Below, in pieces: positions 35,779 through 46,239 of a DNA stretch of 64,000 nucleotides (position 1 is the stretch's first letter; each line of letters opens with the position of its first letter). The DNA is from Enterobacteriaceae endosymbiont of Plateumaris consimilis. Lineage in GTDB: Bacteria > Pseudomonadota > Gammaproteobacteria > Enterobacterales > Enterobacteriaceae. Location of the stretch: positions 188,333 to 252,332 of the forward strand of contig NZ_CP046230.1 of assembly GCF_012563145.1 (NCBI RefSeq). Reading direction: 5' to 3'. Under the pieces are notes generated by a model, which had not been told where the DNA came from, ran no database searches, and saw nothing but the letters and a program-made list of their open reading frames with translations. The position numbers were made by a program, and so were the translations under genes.

Positions 35779-36555
35779 ATGAAGCAATTTTTAATTGTTG
35801 GTAATTGGAAACTTAATGGTAATGTTATATTTGTACAAAATTATATAAATAAAATTAAAAAATTTTTAAATATAAAAAAATTAAATTTTTGTAAAATTTC
35901 TATTGCACCATCTTATACTTATTTATATTTGTCTAATATTCATTTAAAAAATAATCAAATGAGTTTAACAGCACAAAATGTAGATATTCATCTTTCTGGA
36001 TCTTTTACAGGAGAAATATCAATAAATATGTTAAAAGATATGGGTGTAAAATATGTTATTGTTGGACATTCAGAAAGAAGAATTTTCCATAAAGAAACTA
36101 ATCAATATATATCTGAAAAATTTCATATAATTAAATCTCATGGTTTAATACCAATTTTATGTTTAGGAGAAACAGAAATACAAAGAAATATGAATCAAAC
36201 AAAAGATATTTGTGCTAAACAAATAGATATAATTTTAGATACTTATGGAATAGAAGAATTTAATAATACTGTAATAGCTTATGAACCTATTTGGGCTATT
36301 GGTTCAGGTAAATCAGCTGATCCAATAGAAGTTCAAAAGATTCATAAATTTATTAAAGAATATATTGCTCAAAAAGATTATAAAGTATCAAAAAATATTA
36401 TTATCCAATATGGTGGATCAATTAATAAAAATAATATGGATACGTTTATTCGACAAAAAGATATAAATGGTTTTTTAATAGGTAAAGCTTCTTTAACAGC
36501 AGAAAATTTCATATCTATCGTTAAAAAAGCTGAAAAAATTATAAGTTCTATTTGA
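35779..36555 (+). CDS. tpiA: Triosephosphate isomerase
   Basis: Glycolytic enzyme interconverting dihydroxyacetone phosphate and glyceraldehyde 3-phosphate. It has 258 residues (E. coli 255). K11 in NWKLNG, H97 in VGHSERR and E169 in AYEPIWAIG form the active site, and the phosphate loop YGGSI is kept. The TGA stop overlaps the end of the convergent lysS gene by a few bases, so no terminator can fit between them. Confidence 0.97.
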   Translation: MKQFLIVGNWKLNGNVIFVQNYINKIKKFLNIKKLNFCKISIAPSYTYLYLSNIHLKNNQMSLTAQNVDIHLSGSFTGEISINMLKDMGVKYVIVGHSERRIFHKETNQYISEKFHIIKSHGLIPILCLGETEIQRNMNQTKDICAKQIDIILDTYGIEEFNNTVIAYEPIWAIGSGKSADPIEVQKIHKFIKEYIAQKDYKVSKNIIIQYGGSINKNNMDTFIRQKDINGFLIGKASLTAENFISIVKKAEKIISSI

Positions 36556-38059
36556 TAGGTCTTAAAGTAGGAAATAAAATTACATCTTTAATAGAAGGAG
36601 AATTTGTAAATAACATTACTAATCTATCTATTCCAATACCTAATCCTGCTGTAGGTGGTAATCCATACTCTAATGCTTCTATATATTCTTTATCATAAAA
36701 TTTATTTTGGATATTATTATCATCTTCTTCATTTTTACAAATCATTTGTTGTTTAAATCTTATTTTTTGATCTTCAGGATCATTTAATTCAGAAAAACCA
36801 TTAGCTATTTCCATTCCACAAATAAAAAATTCAAATCTATCAGTCATAGTTTCATCTAATTCATTTCTACGTGATAATGGCGATATTTCTGTAGGATATT
36901 CTGTAATAAAAGTTGGTGTAATTAATTTATTTATTATTTTTTCTTCAAAAATAGAAGAAATTATTTTTCCTATACTCCAATTATAATCAATTTTAACTTT
37001 TAACATATTACTAATATCTATTAATTTATTAAAATTATTTAAATGATTATAATTAATATTAGGATAGTAATACACTATAGATTCTTTCATAGTTAATTTA
37101 TTAAATGGTTTACTAAGATCAAACTCATTATTATTAAATAATAATTTATTAGAATTTAATATTTTTTTACCTATATGAAATAACATCTTTTCAAAAAAAG
37201 TCATTAAATCAGTATAATTAGCATATGCTATATATAACTCCATCATAGTAAATTCAGGATTATGCTGTGTAGAAATACCTTCATTACGAAAATTTTTATT
37301 AATTTCAAATATTTTATTAAATCCGCCTATAATTAATCTTTTTAAATATAATTCTGGAGCTATACGTAAATACATATCACGATTAAAAGTATTATGATGT
37401 GTTATAAATGGTCTAGCTGTAGCTCCACCAGGAATAATTTGCATCATTGGTGTTTCTACTTCAATAAATTTTTTTTTATTCATAAAATTACGTATAAAAA
37501 ATATTATTTTTGATCTTGTCTCAAAAACTTTTTTTGATTTATCATTTACAATAAGATCTAAATATCTTTTTCTATATTTGATTTCTTGATTATTCAAACC
37601 ATGAAATTTACTAGGTAAAGGTCTAATAGATTTTGTTAATAAATAACATTTATTAGAATAAATAGATAAAACTCCAGTTTTAGTTTTAAAAATATTACCA
37701 ATAATACCTATTATATCTCCAAGATCTAATTGCTTTATAATATTTTTATATTTTTTTATAGATAAACTATCAGTTGATAAATATATTTGAATATATCCTG
37801 TTTCATCTTTAATTTTAATAAAAGATGCTTTACCCATAATTCGAAAATTAATAATACGTCCAGCAATATGAAATATTAAATTTTTATCTAAAATAGAATT
37901 AATATTATTATATTTTTTATATAAAATATCAGATGTAATATTAATTTTAAAATTATTAGGAAATGCATTATTATTTTTTCTTAATGTTATTAATTTTTTT
38001 ATACGTGTTTCTCTTTCATTATTAATTGTTTTAATACATATATTCTTTTTTTCAGACAT
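36548..38059 (-). CDS. lysS: Lysyl-tRNA synthetase (class II)
   Basis: Charges tRNA-Lys. It has 503 residues (E. coli 505). The N-terminal OB-fold anticodon-binding domain (IAGRIINFRIMGKASF) leads to class II motif 1 around FIEVETPMMQ, motif 2 FRNEGISTQHNPEFTMMELY and motif 3 GLGIGIDRLVM. It lies 21 bases after prfB, the prfB-lysS operon of E. coli. Confidence 0.97.
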   Translation of the reverse strand: MSEKKNICIKTINNERETRIKKLITLRKNNNAFPNNFKINITSDILYKKYNNINSILDKNLIFHIAGRIINFRIMGKASFIKIKDETGYIQIYLSTDSLSIKKYKNIIKQLDLGDIIGIIGNIFKTKTGVLSIYSNKCYLLTKSIRPLPSKFHGLNNQEIKYRKRYLDLIVNDKSKKVFETRSKIIFFIRNFMNKKKFIEVETPMMQIIPGGATARPFITHHNTFNRDMYLRIAPELYLKRLIIGGFNKIFEINKNFRNEGISTQHNPEFTMMELYIAYANYTDLMTFFEKMLFHIGKKILNSNKLLFNNNEFDLSKPFNKLTMKESIVYYYPNINYNHLNNFNKLIDISNMLKVKIDYNWSIGKIISSIFEEKIINKLITPTFITEYPTEISPLSRRNELDETMTDRFEFFICGMEIANGFSELNDPEDQKIRFKQQMICKNEEDDNNIQNKFYDKEYIEALEYGLPPTAGLGIGIDRLVMLFTNSPSIKDVILFPTLRPIK

Positions 38060-38080
38060 AATAAATATTATCCTATATTT

Positions 38081-39179
38081 TTATAAACCTATTTTTAAAC
38101 TAGCTTTAATAAATATATCTATATTACCATTTAGAACAGACTGAATATTATTAGTTTCTATTCCTGTACGTATATCTTTAATTCTTGCATTATCTAAGAT
38201 ATAAGATCTGATTTGATAACTCCAACTAATATTTAATTTACTATCTTCTATTTTTTTTTTTGCTATATTTTTATTTTTAAAATCTAATTCATATAATTTT
38301 TTTTCTATTTGTTTGATAGCTTGGTATTTATTCTTATGTTGTGATCTATTATTTTGACATTGAGTTACTATTCCTGTAGGAATATGAGTAATTCTTACAG
38401 CTGATTCTGTACGATTAACATGTTGACCACCTGCACCAGAAGATCTATATACATCAATCCGTAAATCATCTGGTTTTATTATTATATTTGAATTATTATT
38501 AGTTTCAGGATATATAAATGTTGAGCAAAATGAAGTATGACGTCTTCCATATGAATTAAAAGGACTTTTTCTTACTAAACGATGAATACCATTTTCTGTT
38601 CGTAACCAACCAAAAACATAATTTCCCATTATCTTTATAGTTGCTGATTTTATTCCTATTTTTTCTCCAAGAGATTGTTTAATTATATATGTTTTAAATT
38701 TTTTTTTTTCTGCCCATTTTAAATACATTCTCATAATCATTTGTGCCCAATCTTGTGATTCTATTCCTCCTGATCCTGCTTGTATATCAATAAAACAATT
38801 TTTGTTATCATTTTTTTTTACAAAAAATTTTTGAAATTCTAATTTATCTATTTTATGTTTTATATTATATAATATTTGAATAGAATCATGTAATATATTA
38901 TTATCATTAGTATTAATAGCTATTGTAATTAATTCATCAATATCTATTATTTCTTGATTAATTATATCTAAAGTAAGTAGAATATTTTCTATATAAGACT
39001 TTTTTTTACTCAATTGTGTTACAAAATTAATATTTTTCCAAATATTAGAATTTGTAAATTGATTATTTATTATAAGTAATTTTTGTTTTAATTTTAAATA
39101 ATCAAAGAAAATTCCTAATAAAATTATTTTTTTTTTTTATTTTTTGTAAATTATTTTTTATTAAATTTATTTCAAACAT
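38081..39179 (-). CDS. prfB: Peptide chain release factor 2, with programmed +1 frameshift
   Basis: RF2 releases proteins at UGA and UAA. The gene starts at ATG 39179-39177 with MFEINLIKNNLQ (E. coli MFEINPVNNRIQ). Codon 26 is UGA within CTTTGA (39107-39102), exactly the E. coli position. Shifting +1 gives DYLKLKQKLLIINNQF and then the rest of RF2 without a break, for a total of 365 residues, equal to E. coli. The SPF tripeptide lies in RKSPFNSYG and the catalytic GGQ in GAGGQHVNRTE. A shorter frame starting at TTG 39013 would lack the first 55 residues and is not the true product. A 12-base A tract lies in the zero-frame part. Confidence 0.95.
39102..39118 (-). promoter_or_regulatory. prfB autoregulatory frameshift site
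   Basis: On the minus strand TTAGGAATTTTCTTTGA combines the slippery CTT with an in-frame UGA followed by T. When RF2 is scarce the ribosome pauses at UGA and shifts +1. The AGG sits six bases before CTT, the same register as in the E. coli AGGGGGTATCTTTGA, but the GGG after it has become AAT. The internal Shine-Dalgarno pairing is therefore weaker. Confidence 0.9.
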
Positions 39180-39282
39180 AATAAATTGTTTTCCTTTAAA
39201 TAAAATTAAAAAAAATTTTATAATGATTGATAATAATATCAAACAAATATTATAAGAAACAAATAAAAATTAATATTAAATA

Positions 39283-39355
39283 TGGCCCTTGTTGGATTTG
39301 AACCAACGACCTAACGATTATGAGTCGTTTGCTCTAACCACTGAGCTAAAGGGCC
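39283..39355 (-). tRNA. tRNA-Ile2 (CAT; lysidine-modified)
   Basis: A 73-base cloverleaf on the minus strand with anticodon stem AACGA/TCGTT and loop CTCATAA (anticodon CAT). The body (GGCCCTTTAGCTCAGTGGTT and the TCGTTGGTTCAAATCC arm) follows E. coli ileX/ileY rather than either methionine tRNA, so it should read AUA after TilS converts C34 to lysidine. CCA is not encoded. Confidence 0.88.
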
Positions 39356-39444
39356 AAACATTAATTATATTAATAAATAATTATACTTATTACAACAATT
39401 AATAATTTTAATTTCAATAATGACTTATTTAAAAAATAATCCTA

Positions 39445-40923
39445 TTAATTAACCACTCTAGGTACTACTGTTAGTAAATACATATTAGAATTATCTCTTA
39501 AAATATGTATAACAAGAATTGATAGTTTCTTTTTAGATGAAATAATTCTTTTTATATCTTTTATTGTATGAATTCTAATTTTATTAATATCTACAATAAT
39601 ATCTTCTGTTTCAAAACCGATATCATCTGCAAAAGATCCATCAGATATATTTGTAACTTTAACATATCTAAATTTCTTTTTACCTTTAGTAATTATTATA
39701 TTTTTAAATACACCACCTTCTATTACAGAAGTTTTAAGTGTAAAATATAGTTTACTTTCTTTATCTTCTTGTAATGTAAGAATTAAATGTTTAATTTTAC
39801 TATTACGTATAACAGTAAGTTCTACTTTAGAACCAACAGGTAATATACTCATTAGTGATCTTAATGAATAAAAACCATGTAATTTTTTACCATTTAATGC
39901 AATAATTATATCACCAGCTTTAACTCCACCATTATATGCGGTACTATTGTTTATAACACTACCAACAAATGTACCTCCATCAATATATTTAACAGGAGCA
40001 TTCATAATACGAGCTAATTCTTTATTAACACCTATTCCTACAACACCAAATGAAACATGCTTAATTCTACCATATTTAATTAATTGGTGACTTAAAATCA
40101 TAATTGAATTACTAGGTATAGCAAAACCAACTCCTACATTACCTCCATCAGGAGATACAATAGCAGTATTAATACCAATTAATTCACCATTTAAATTTAA
40201 TAATGCACCACCAGAGTTACCACTATTCATAGCAGCATCTGTTTGAATGAAATTTTCAAAATGTTTTGTTGAATTAATTCCATTACGTCCTAAAGCAGAT
40301 ATAATACCAGTAGTTGCAGTATTACCTAATCCAAAAGGATTACCTATAGCAACAGTATAATCTCCAACTTTTAATTTATCAGAATTTGCTATTTTTAAAC
40401 CTACAAGATGTAAGTTTTTAGCATTTTTTATTTTAATTAATGCTATATCTAATAGTTCATCCGTACCTATTAAAGTAGCTTCAAAAGAACGACCATCTGA
40501 TAATTCAACCTCAATTCTTGTAGCATTTTCTATAACATGATTATTAGTAATAATATATCCATTTTTAGCATCTATTATGACACCTGATGCTAATGAATTA
40601 TAATTTGATTCCATTATGGCATCATCATTCCCTTTACATAATAAAGTTCCTTTTAATATAGATCCTTCTTGACAATATTGTGGATGTTCTCCTATATATT
40701 GTTGTAAATTTAAAGGTAAATTAACATTATGAAGTATGATAGTACTATCTACTGTTATCCTTACAACGGCCGGCATTACTTTATCTAACATTTTAGATAG
40801 ACTAGGTAATGTGTTATTTAATGATTTTTGTGGGGGTATTGGCGTTGCATTAATTTTAATTAATGTTGGCGTAGATATGATAATACAAAATAAAAAATAT
40901 ATAATTAATTTTAATTTTTTCAT
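39445..40923 (-). CDS. degP: Periplasmic serine protease/chaperone DegP
   Basis: Periplasmic protein quality control. It has 492 residues (E. coli 474). A signal peptide of about 26 residues ends near KINA. The catalytic triad is H129 (NNHV), D159 (LLDIAL) and S237 (GNSGGAL). Two PDZ domains follow, from about residues 285 and 395. The LA loop keeps its two cysteines C84 and C96, which marks it as DegP rather than DegQ. It would protect OmpA and other envelope proteins. It stands alone between tRNA-Ile2 and the divergent rpiA. Confidence 0.95.
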   Translation of the reverse strand: MKKLKLIIYFLFCIIISTPTLIKINATPIPPQKSLNNTLPSLSKMLDKVMPAVVRITVDSTIILHNVNLPLNLQQYIGEHPQYCQEGSILKGTLLCKGNDDAIMESNYNSLASGVIIDAKNGYIITNNHVIENATRIEVELSDGRSFEATLIGTDELLDIALIKIKNAKNLHLVGLKIANSDKLKVGDYTVAIGNPFGLGNTATTGIISALGRNGINSTKHFENFIQTDAAMNSGNSGGALLNLNGELIGINTAIVSPDGGNVGVGFAIPSNSIMILSHQLIKYGRIKHVSFGVVGIGVNKELARIMNAPVKYIDGGTFVGSVINNSTAYNGGVKAGDIIIALNGKKLHGFYSLRSLMSILPVGSKVELTVIRNSKIKHLILTLQEDKESKLYFTLKTSVIEGGVFKNIIITKGKKKFRYVKVTNISDGSFADDIGFETEDIIVDINKIRIHTIKDIKRIISSKKKLSILVIHILRDNSNMYLLTVVPRVVN

Positions 40924-41108
40924 TCTATTGACTCATAATAAAATTAAATAGTTCACTTTATATATAAAAAACATATAAAAATAGTTTTTAAAAATTAATA
41001 ATTTTATATATAAGAATAATATAAAAAATACATATATAAAATTTTTACAAATTTATATAGTTGATATAATATGTACTATACTCTTATATTTAATATTAAT
41101 AAATATAT

Positions 41109-41792
41109 ATGTCAAATAAATTTAAAAAAATTGCTTCTCAAGTTGCTTTAAAATATATCAAGAATAATAATATTATTGGTATTGGTACTGGAACAACAAT
41201 AAAATATTTTATAAATATGTTATATAAAATTAAAAATAAAGTTGATGGATTTGTTTCTACCTCTATCACATCTACGAATGAATTAAAAAAATATAATTTT
41301 CATATATATAATAGTAATGAGGTAGATTTAATAGATATATATTTTGATAGTGCTGATGAAATAAATAATAATATGGAAATGATAAAAGGAGGTGGAGCTG
41401 CATTAACAAATGAAAAAATTATTGCTAATATTTCTAATACATTTATATGTATTATAGATCAATCTAAACATGTAAATATTTTAGGTAAAATACATCCTTT
41501 ACCTATTGAAGTTATACCTACAGCTAAATCATATGTTTTTAAAGAATTATCTAAATTAGGAGGGTTACCAAAACTTAGAAAAGGAATTATTACAGAACAT
41601 GGCAATATAATTTTAGATATATATAATTTAAATATTATTGAACCGATAAAATTAGAAAAATATATTAATTCTATTGCTGGAGTAGTAACAGTAGGTTTAT
41701 TTGCTAATAGATGTGCAGATATTGTTATAACAGGAAATTATGATTATACTGTCTCAATTAAAAAAAATACAAAATTATTATCTAATAATTAG
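41109..41792 (+). CDS. rpiA: Ribose-5-phosphate isomerase A
   Basis: Pentose phosphate enzyme interconverting ribulose 5-phosphate and ribose 5-phosphate. It has 227 residues (E. coli 219). GIGTGTTIKYFI, FDSADEINNNMEMIKGGGAALTNEKI and GKIHPLPIEVIPTA carry the phosphate-binding and catalytic residues. It is divergent from degP and followed by dapF after 66 bases. It still matters even without purine synthesis, because PRPP is needed for salvage, histidine and tryptophan. Confidence 0.96.
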   Translation: MSNKFKKIASQVALKYIKNNNIIGIGTGTTIKYFINMLYKIKNKVDGFVSTSITSTNELKKYNFHIYNSNEVDLIDIYFDSADEINNNMEMIKGGGAALTNEKIIANISNTFICIIDQSKHVNILGKIHPLPIEVIPTAKSYVFKELSKLGGLPKLRKGIITEHGNIILDIYNLNIIEPIKLEKYINSIAGVVTVGLFANRCADIVITGNYDYTVSIKKNTKLLSNN

Positions 41793-41858
41793 TTATTTTA
41801 AAAAAATATTTTTATAATAATTCAATTTAAGGTATATACATAAAATTTATTATATATT

Positions 41859-42683
41859 ATGAAAATAAAATTTACTAAAATGCATGCTTTGAGCAATGAT
41901 TTTATCATTATAAATAATATAAAACAACATTATCGTTTAAACAAAAACATTATTAAAAAATTGTCCAATAGATATACAAGTATAGGATTTGATCAATTAT
42001 TAATGGTAGAGTCATCTAAAAATAAAAATATCGATTTTCATTATCGTATATTTAATGCAGATGGCAATGAAGTAAATCAATGTGGTAATGGAGCAAGATG
42101 TTTTGCAAAATATGTAAAATATAAAAAATTAATTTTTAAAAACAATATATGTGTTAGTACTAATAATAGTATTATATATTTAAAAATTTTAGATAATAAT
42201 GAAATATGTGTTAATATGGGCACTCCTTTATTTAATCCAGAATCAATACCTTTCTTAGGTATATTATCAAATAATAGTTATTCATTATTTTATAATAATA
42301 AACAGATTATTTTTGATATTGTTTCTTTAGGTAATCCTCATTGTATTATTCAAGTAAATAATTTATCTAATATTCATATTGATTTAATAGGTTCTTTTAT
42401 TCAAAATCACAAGTTATTTCCAAATAAAGTTAATGTGGGTTTTATGGAATTAGTCAATTCTAATAATATTAAATTACGTGTTTTTGAACGTGGTGTAGGA
42501 GAAACTAATTCTTGCGGTACAGGAGCTTGTGCAGCTGTAGCAATAGGTATTAAAAAAAATTTTTTATCTAATAAAGTTAAAGTTAATTTAATAGGTGGAT
42601 CTTTAATTATAAAATGGAAAAATAATAATATATTTATGAAGGGTGATGCTCATTATATTTATGATGGTATAATAAAATTATAA
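41859..42683 (+). CDS. dapF: Diaminopimelate epimerase
   Basis: Converts LL- to meso-diaminopimelate, the direct precursor of lysine and of peptidoglycan. It is 274 residues long, as in E. coli. The two active-site cysteines are C75 (NQCGNGARC) and C219 (TNSCGTGACA). It precedes uvrD and corA, the E. coli order without yigA, xerC and yigB. With dapE at the end of the window it supports lysine/DAP synthesis by the succinylase route. Confidence 0.97.
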   Translation: MKIKFTKMHALSNDFIIINNIKQHYRLNKNIIKKLSNRYTSIGFDQLLMVESSKNKNIDFHYRIFNADGNEVNQCGNGARCFAKYVKYKKLIFKNNICVSTNNSIIYLKILDNNEICVNMGTPLFNPESIPFLGILSNNSYSLFYNNKQIIFDIVSLGNPHCIIQVNNLSNIHIDLIGSFIQNHKLFPNKVNVGFMELVNSNNIKLRVFERGVGETNSCGTGACAAVAIGIKKNFLSNKVKVNLIGGSLIIKWKNNNIFMKGDAHYIYDGIIKL

Positions 42684-42746
42684 TATAATTAATTATATAA
42701 AATTAAATTTTAAAATTTTATTATTTATATGGTATTTTAAAAATAA

Positions 42747-44930
42747 ATGTATAATAAAAAATTATTAAATAATTTAAATGATAAACAAAAACAAGTAGTA
42801 TCTGCAATACGTAAAAATTTATTAGTATTAGCAGGTGCAGGAAGTGGAAAAACACTTGTATTAGTTCGTAGAATAGCATGGTTAATATCTATAGAAAATT
42901 GTTCTCCAAAATCTATTTTAGCTGTAACTTTTACCAATAAAGCTGCTAAAGAAATAAAAATGAGAGTTTCACAACTTATTGGATATAAAGAACAACAAAA
43001 TATTTGGATAGGAACTTTTCATAGTTTTGCTTATTATGTATTAAGAATACATTATGCAGAGGCAAAGTTACCTAAAAATTTTCAAATAATAGATAATGAA
43101 GATCAAAAACGTTTAGTAAAACGTATTATTAATATAATGAATTTAAGTACAAATGATGAAAAATACTCAATTAAATATATTATAAAATGTATTAATGCAA
43201 TTAAAAATAATTGTTTAATAAATCATAAAAAAAATATAGTTAATATTCCAATTTATAAGATTTATGATGAATATCAAAAATTATGTGAAACTAACGGTGT
43301 TATAGATTTTAATGATTTAATATTTAAATTACATAAATTATTATTACATAATAAAGATATATTAAAAATATATCAAAAACGTTTTCAAAATATTTTAATT
43401 GATGAATTTCAAGATACTAGTAGTAGTCAATATAATTGTATATATTTATTATATAAAAATAATTATAAAGTTAAAATTACTATAGTAGGTGATGATGATC
43501 AATCTATTTATGGATGGCGTGGTGCAAAGATAGAGAATATTAATCATTTTTTAAAAGATTTTCATAATGTTCAAACAATTTTATTAGAACAAAATTATCG
43601 TTCTACAAGTAATATTCTTAATGCTGCAAATAAATTAATATCCAATAATAATTCCATTAGATTAGAAAAAAAATTATGGACAAATACTAATAATGGAAAA
43701 TTAATATCAATATATTTTGCATTAAATGAATTTGATGAAGCTGAATACATTATAAATTATATAAAAAATAATTTAATAAAGAAAAATATACAATTAAATA
43801 ATTGTGTAATTTTATATAGAAATAATTTTCAATCACGTATTATAGAAGAAAATATGTTAAAAAATAATATTCCTTATAAAATTACTGGAAGTATTCGTTT
43901 TTATGCAAGACAAGAAATAAAAAATACTTTATCATATTTAAAATTAATATCTAATTATAATGATGATAGTTCTTTTGAAAGAATTATAAATATTCCTAAA
44001 AGAAGAATTGGAGTTGTTACTATAAATACCATAAAATCTATAGCTAAACAATTAAATTTAACATTATGGAAAGCAAGTAATTTTATTATTAATGAAAAAA
44101 AAAATATTTTAAGTAAAATAACATATAATTCATTAAAAAAATTTGTGTATTTAATAAAATCTTTAAAAGAAAATACTATTAATTATTCATTACCAATAAA
44201 AATTGAAAAAATTATAAAATCTTCAGGATTATGGAATTTATATTTACAGAATAATGATGAACTAAATAATACTAAAATAAACAATTTAAAAGAATTAATT
44301 AACTCTGCAGTACAATTTACAAAGTTTAAATCTAATTCTAATCTTAATCTAAGTAAAGATGATGATAATTTAATAGAATTTTTATCACAAACTATACTAG
44401 AATATGAGAGTAAAAATGAACAAAAAGAAGATAAAAATAATGATTTTGTACAAATGATGACAATTCATTCTTCAAAAGGATTAGAATTTAATCAAGTTTT
44501 TATGATTGGTATGGAAGAAGGTATATTTCCTAATAAAACATCATCAAGTAAAAATGAATACCTTTATGAAGAAAGACGGTTAGCATATGTAGGTATTACA
44601 CGAGCTAAGAAAAAATTAATATTAACTTATACAAAAAAACGCTATTTTTATGGGAAAGAGGTAGATTCATTACCATCTAGATTTATAAATGAATTACCTG
44701 ATAATTGTATTAAAAAAATTAGTTATTTAGATAATAAAAAAAATTCTCAAAATAATTTTTTTACTGATTATAATTTTTATTTAGGACAATTAATTTATCA
44801 TAATATTTTTGGTAAAGGTATTATTTTAAAAATTGAACAAGTTAAAAATAATAAGAAAATAAAAATAAAATTTACTAACGTAGGTATTAAATGGATAATG
44901 TCTAATTATATTAAAATATATGATCAATAA
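42747..44930 (+). CDS. uvrD: DNA helicase II (UvrD)
   Basis: 3'-to-5' SF1A helicase used in mismatch and excision repair. It is full length at 727 residues (E. coli 720). Walker A AGAGSGKT (29-36), motif II DEFQDTS, VGDDDQSIYGWRGA, QNYRSTSNIL, TIHSSKGLEF and the arginine-finger block EERRLAYVGITRAKK are present. The C-terminal Tudor-like tail (GKGIILKIEQ) is retained. Together with mutL it suggests that some mismatch repair survives. Confidence 0.97.
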   Translation: MYNKKLLNNLNDKQKQVVSAIRKNLLVLAGAGSGKTLVLVRRIAWLISIENCSPKSILAVTFTNKAAKEIKMRVSQLIGYKEQQNIWIGTFHSFAYYVLRIHYAEAKLPKNFQIIDNEDQKRLVKRIINIMNLSTNDEKYSIKYIIKCINAIKNNCLINHKKNIVNIPIYKIYDEYQKLCETNGVIDFNDLIFKLHKLLLHNKDILKIYQKRFQNILIDEFQDTSSSQYNCIYLLYKNNYKVKITIVGDDDQSIYGWRGAKIENINHFLKDFHNVQTILLEQNYRSTSNILNAANKLISNNNSIRLEKKLWTNTNNGKLISIYFALNEFDEAEYIINYIKNNLIKKNIQLNNCVILYRNNFQSRIIEENMLKNNIPYKITGSIRFYARQEIKNTLSYLKLISNYNDDSSFERIINIPKRRIGVVTINTIKSIAKQLNLTLWKASNFIINEKKNILSKITYNSLKKFVYLIKSLKENTINYSLPIKIEKIIKSSGLWNLYLQNNDELNNTKINNLKELINSAVQFTKFKSNSNLNLSKDDDNLIEFLSQTILEYESKNEQKEDKNNDFVQMMTIHSSKGLEFNQVFMIGMEEGIFPNKTSSSKNEYLYEERRLAYVGITRAKKKLILTYTKKRYFYGKEVDSLPSRFINELPDNCIKKISYLDNKKNSQNNFFTDYNFYLGQLIYHNIFGKGIILKIEQVKNNKKIKIKFTNVGIKWIMSNYIKIYDQ

Positions 44931-44983
44931 TATTATTGAATTTAATAAATTATTTTAGAATAGATAATAACGAAAAATGATAG

Positions 44984-45005
44984 TTCTAAAAAAATATTTT
45001 TAGAA
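44984..45005 (+). terminator. Terminator after uvrD
   Basis: A 9-bp inverted repeat TTCTAAAAA/TTTTTAGAA with a four-base loop, followed by TTTTAAA. It lies between uvrD and corA. The stem is AT-rich and therefore weak, but the geometry fits an intrinsic terminator. Confidence 0.5.
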
Positions 45006-45062
45006 TTTTAAATTATATATATTATATATTAATATATCCCTTATTATGGGAGTAAATATAAT

Positions 45063-46010
45063 ATGCTAAGTGTTTTTAAAATATATAAAAATCGTTTAAC
45101 ACGTTTTGAATTAGATAATAATAATTTTTCAGATTCTATTTGGATAGATCTAATAAAACCTAATAATAATGAAAGAAAAAAAATATATTATTTATTAGGA
45201 CAAAATTTAGCTACTCGACCTGAATTAGAAGATATAGAAGCATCTGCAAGATTTTTTGAAAATGAAGAAGGATTACATATTCATTCATTCTTTTTTTATG
45301 AAGATATTGATGATCATGCAGGAACTGCAACAGTAGCATTTACCATTAAAAATGGACTTCTTTATACGTTAAGAGAACGTGAGCTACCTGCTTTTCGTTT
45401 ATATAGAATGCGTACACGTAATCAAAAAATAGTAGATGGTAATCCATATGAATTATTATTAGATTTGTTTGAAACTAAAATTGAACAATTAGCGGATGAA
45501 ATTGAAAATATATATAGTGATTTAGAACATTTAAGTAGAATAATTATGAAAGGACATCAAGATGATAAATTTGATAATGCTCTTTCAACTTTAGCAGAAT
45601 TAGAAGATATTGGATGGAAAGTTAGATTGTGTTTAATGGATACACAAAGAGCATTAAATTTTTTAATGAGAAAAACAAGATTACCTAATAATCAAATGGA
45701 ACAAGCAAGAGAAATTCAAAGAGATATTGAATCATTATTACCACATAACGAATCTTTATTACAAAAAGTTACTTTTTTAATGCAAGCAGCAATGGGTTTT
45801 ATTAATATAGAACAGAATAGAATTATAAAAATTTTTTCATTAGTTTCTGTGATATTTTTACCACCAACTTTAGTTGCTTCAAGTTATGGTATGAACTTTT
45901 CTTTTATTCCTGAACTAAAATGGAAATATGGTTATCCATATGCATTGATATTTATGATATTAGCCGGATTAGCTCCATATTTTTATTTTAAAAAAAAAAA
46001 ATGGTTATAA
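45063..46010 (+). CDS. corA: Magnesium transporter CorA
   Basis: Pentameric inner-membrane Mg2+ channel. It has 315 residues (E. coli 316). The large cytoplasmic domain begins [18 protein letters not shown]. Two C-terminal membrane helices flank the signature YGMNF, and the protein ends with the basic KKKKWL tail. A GGGAG ribosome-binding site lies 9-10 bases before the ATG. Protein conservation is high compared with its neighbours, as is usual for this transporter in reduced genomes. Confidence 0.97.
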   Translation: MLSVFKIYKNRLTRFELDNNNFSDSIWIDLIKPNNNERKKIYYLLGQNLATRPELEDIEASARFFENEEGLHIHSFFFYEDIDDHAGTATVAFTIKNGLLYTLRERELPAFRLYRMRTRNQKIVDGNPYELLLDLFETKIEQLADEIENIYSDLEHLSRIIMKGHQDDKFDNALSTLAELEDIGWKVRLCLMDTQRALNFLMRKTRLPNNQMEQAREIQRDIESLLPHNESLLQKVTFLMQAAMGFINIEQNRIIKIFSLVSVIFLPPTLVASSYGMNFSFIPELKWKYGYPYALIFMILAGLAPYFYFKKKKWL

Positions 46011-46161
46011 TAAAATATTTTATTATTTTATAATAAATAATATTTTATTATATAATTTAATAGTATCTTTGATTACTTATCATAATATAATAAAATATTT
46101 TAAAAGTTTTAAAAAAATGATTTAATCTAATTTTAATAAAATTAAATAAATATTTAATTTG

Positions 46162-46204
46162 AATTAACATAGGAAAAATTAATTAAATTTAACCTATGTT
46201 AATT
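46162..46204. terminator. Bidirectional terminator between corA and ansP
   Basis: Twelve-bp arms AATTAACATAGG and CCTATGTTAATT enclose a 19-base AT-rich loop and are followed by T runs on the plus strand. It lies between the convergent corA and ansP genes and is the only stretch of mixed composition in that gap. Confidence 0.7.
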
Positions 46205-46239
46205 TTTTAAAATTTTATTAAATGATTATGAAATAATAA

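Noticed and set aside
38081-39013. prfB as a shortened RF2 starting at TTG
   Set aside because: The upstream part with the UGA frameshift gives a full 365-residue product that matches E. coli from the first residue.
39283-39355. tRNA with anticodon CAT as a methionine tRNA
   Set aside because: The acceptor and T-arm sequences follow the E. coli Ile2 tRNAs, not initiator or elongator tRNA-Met.
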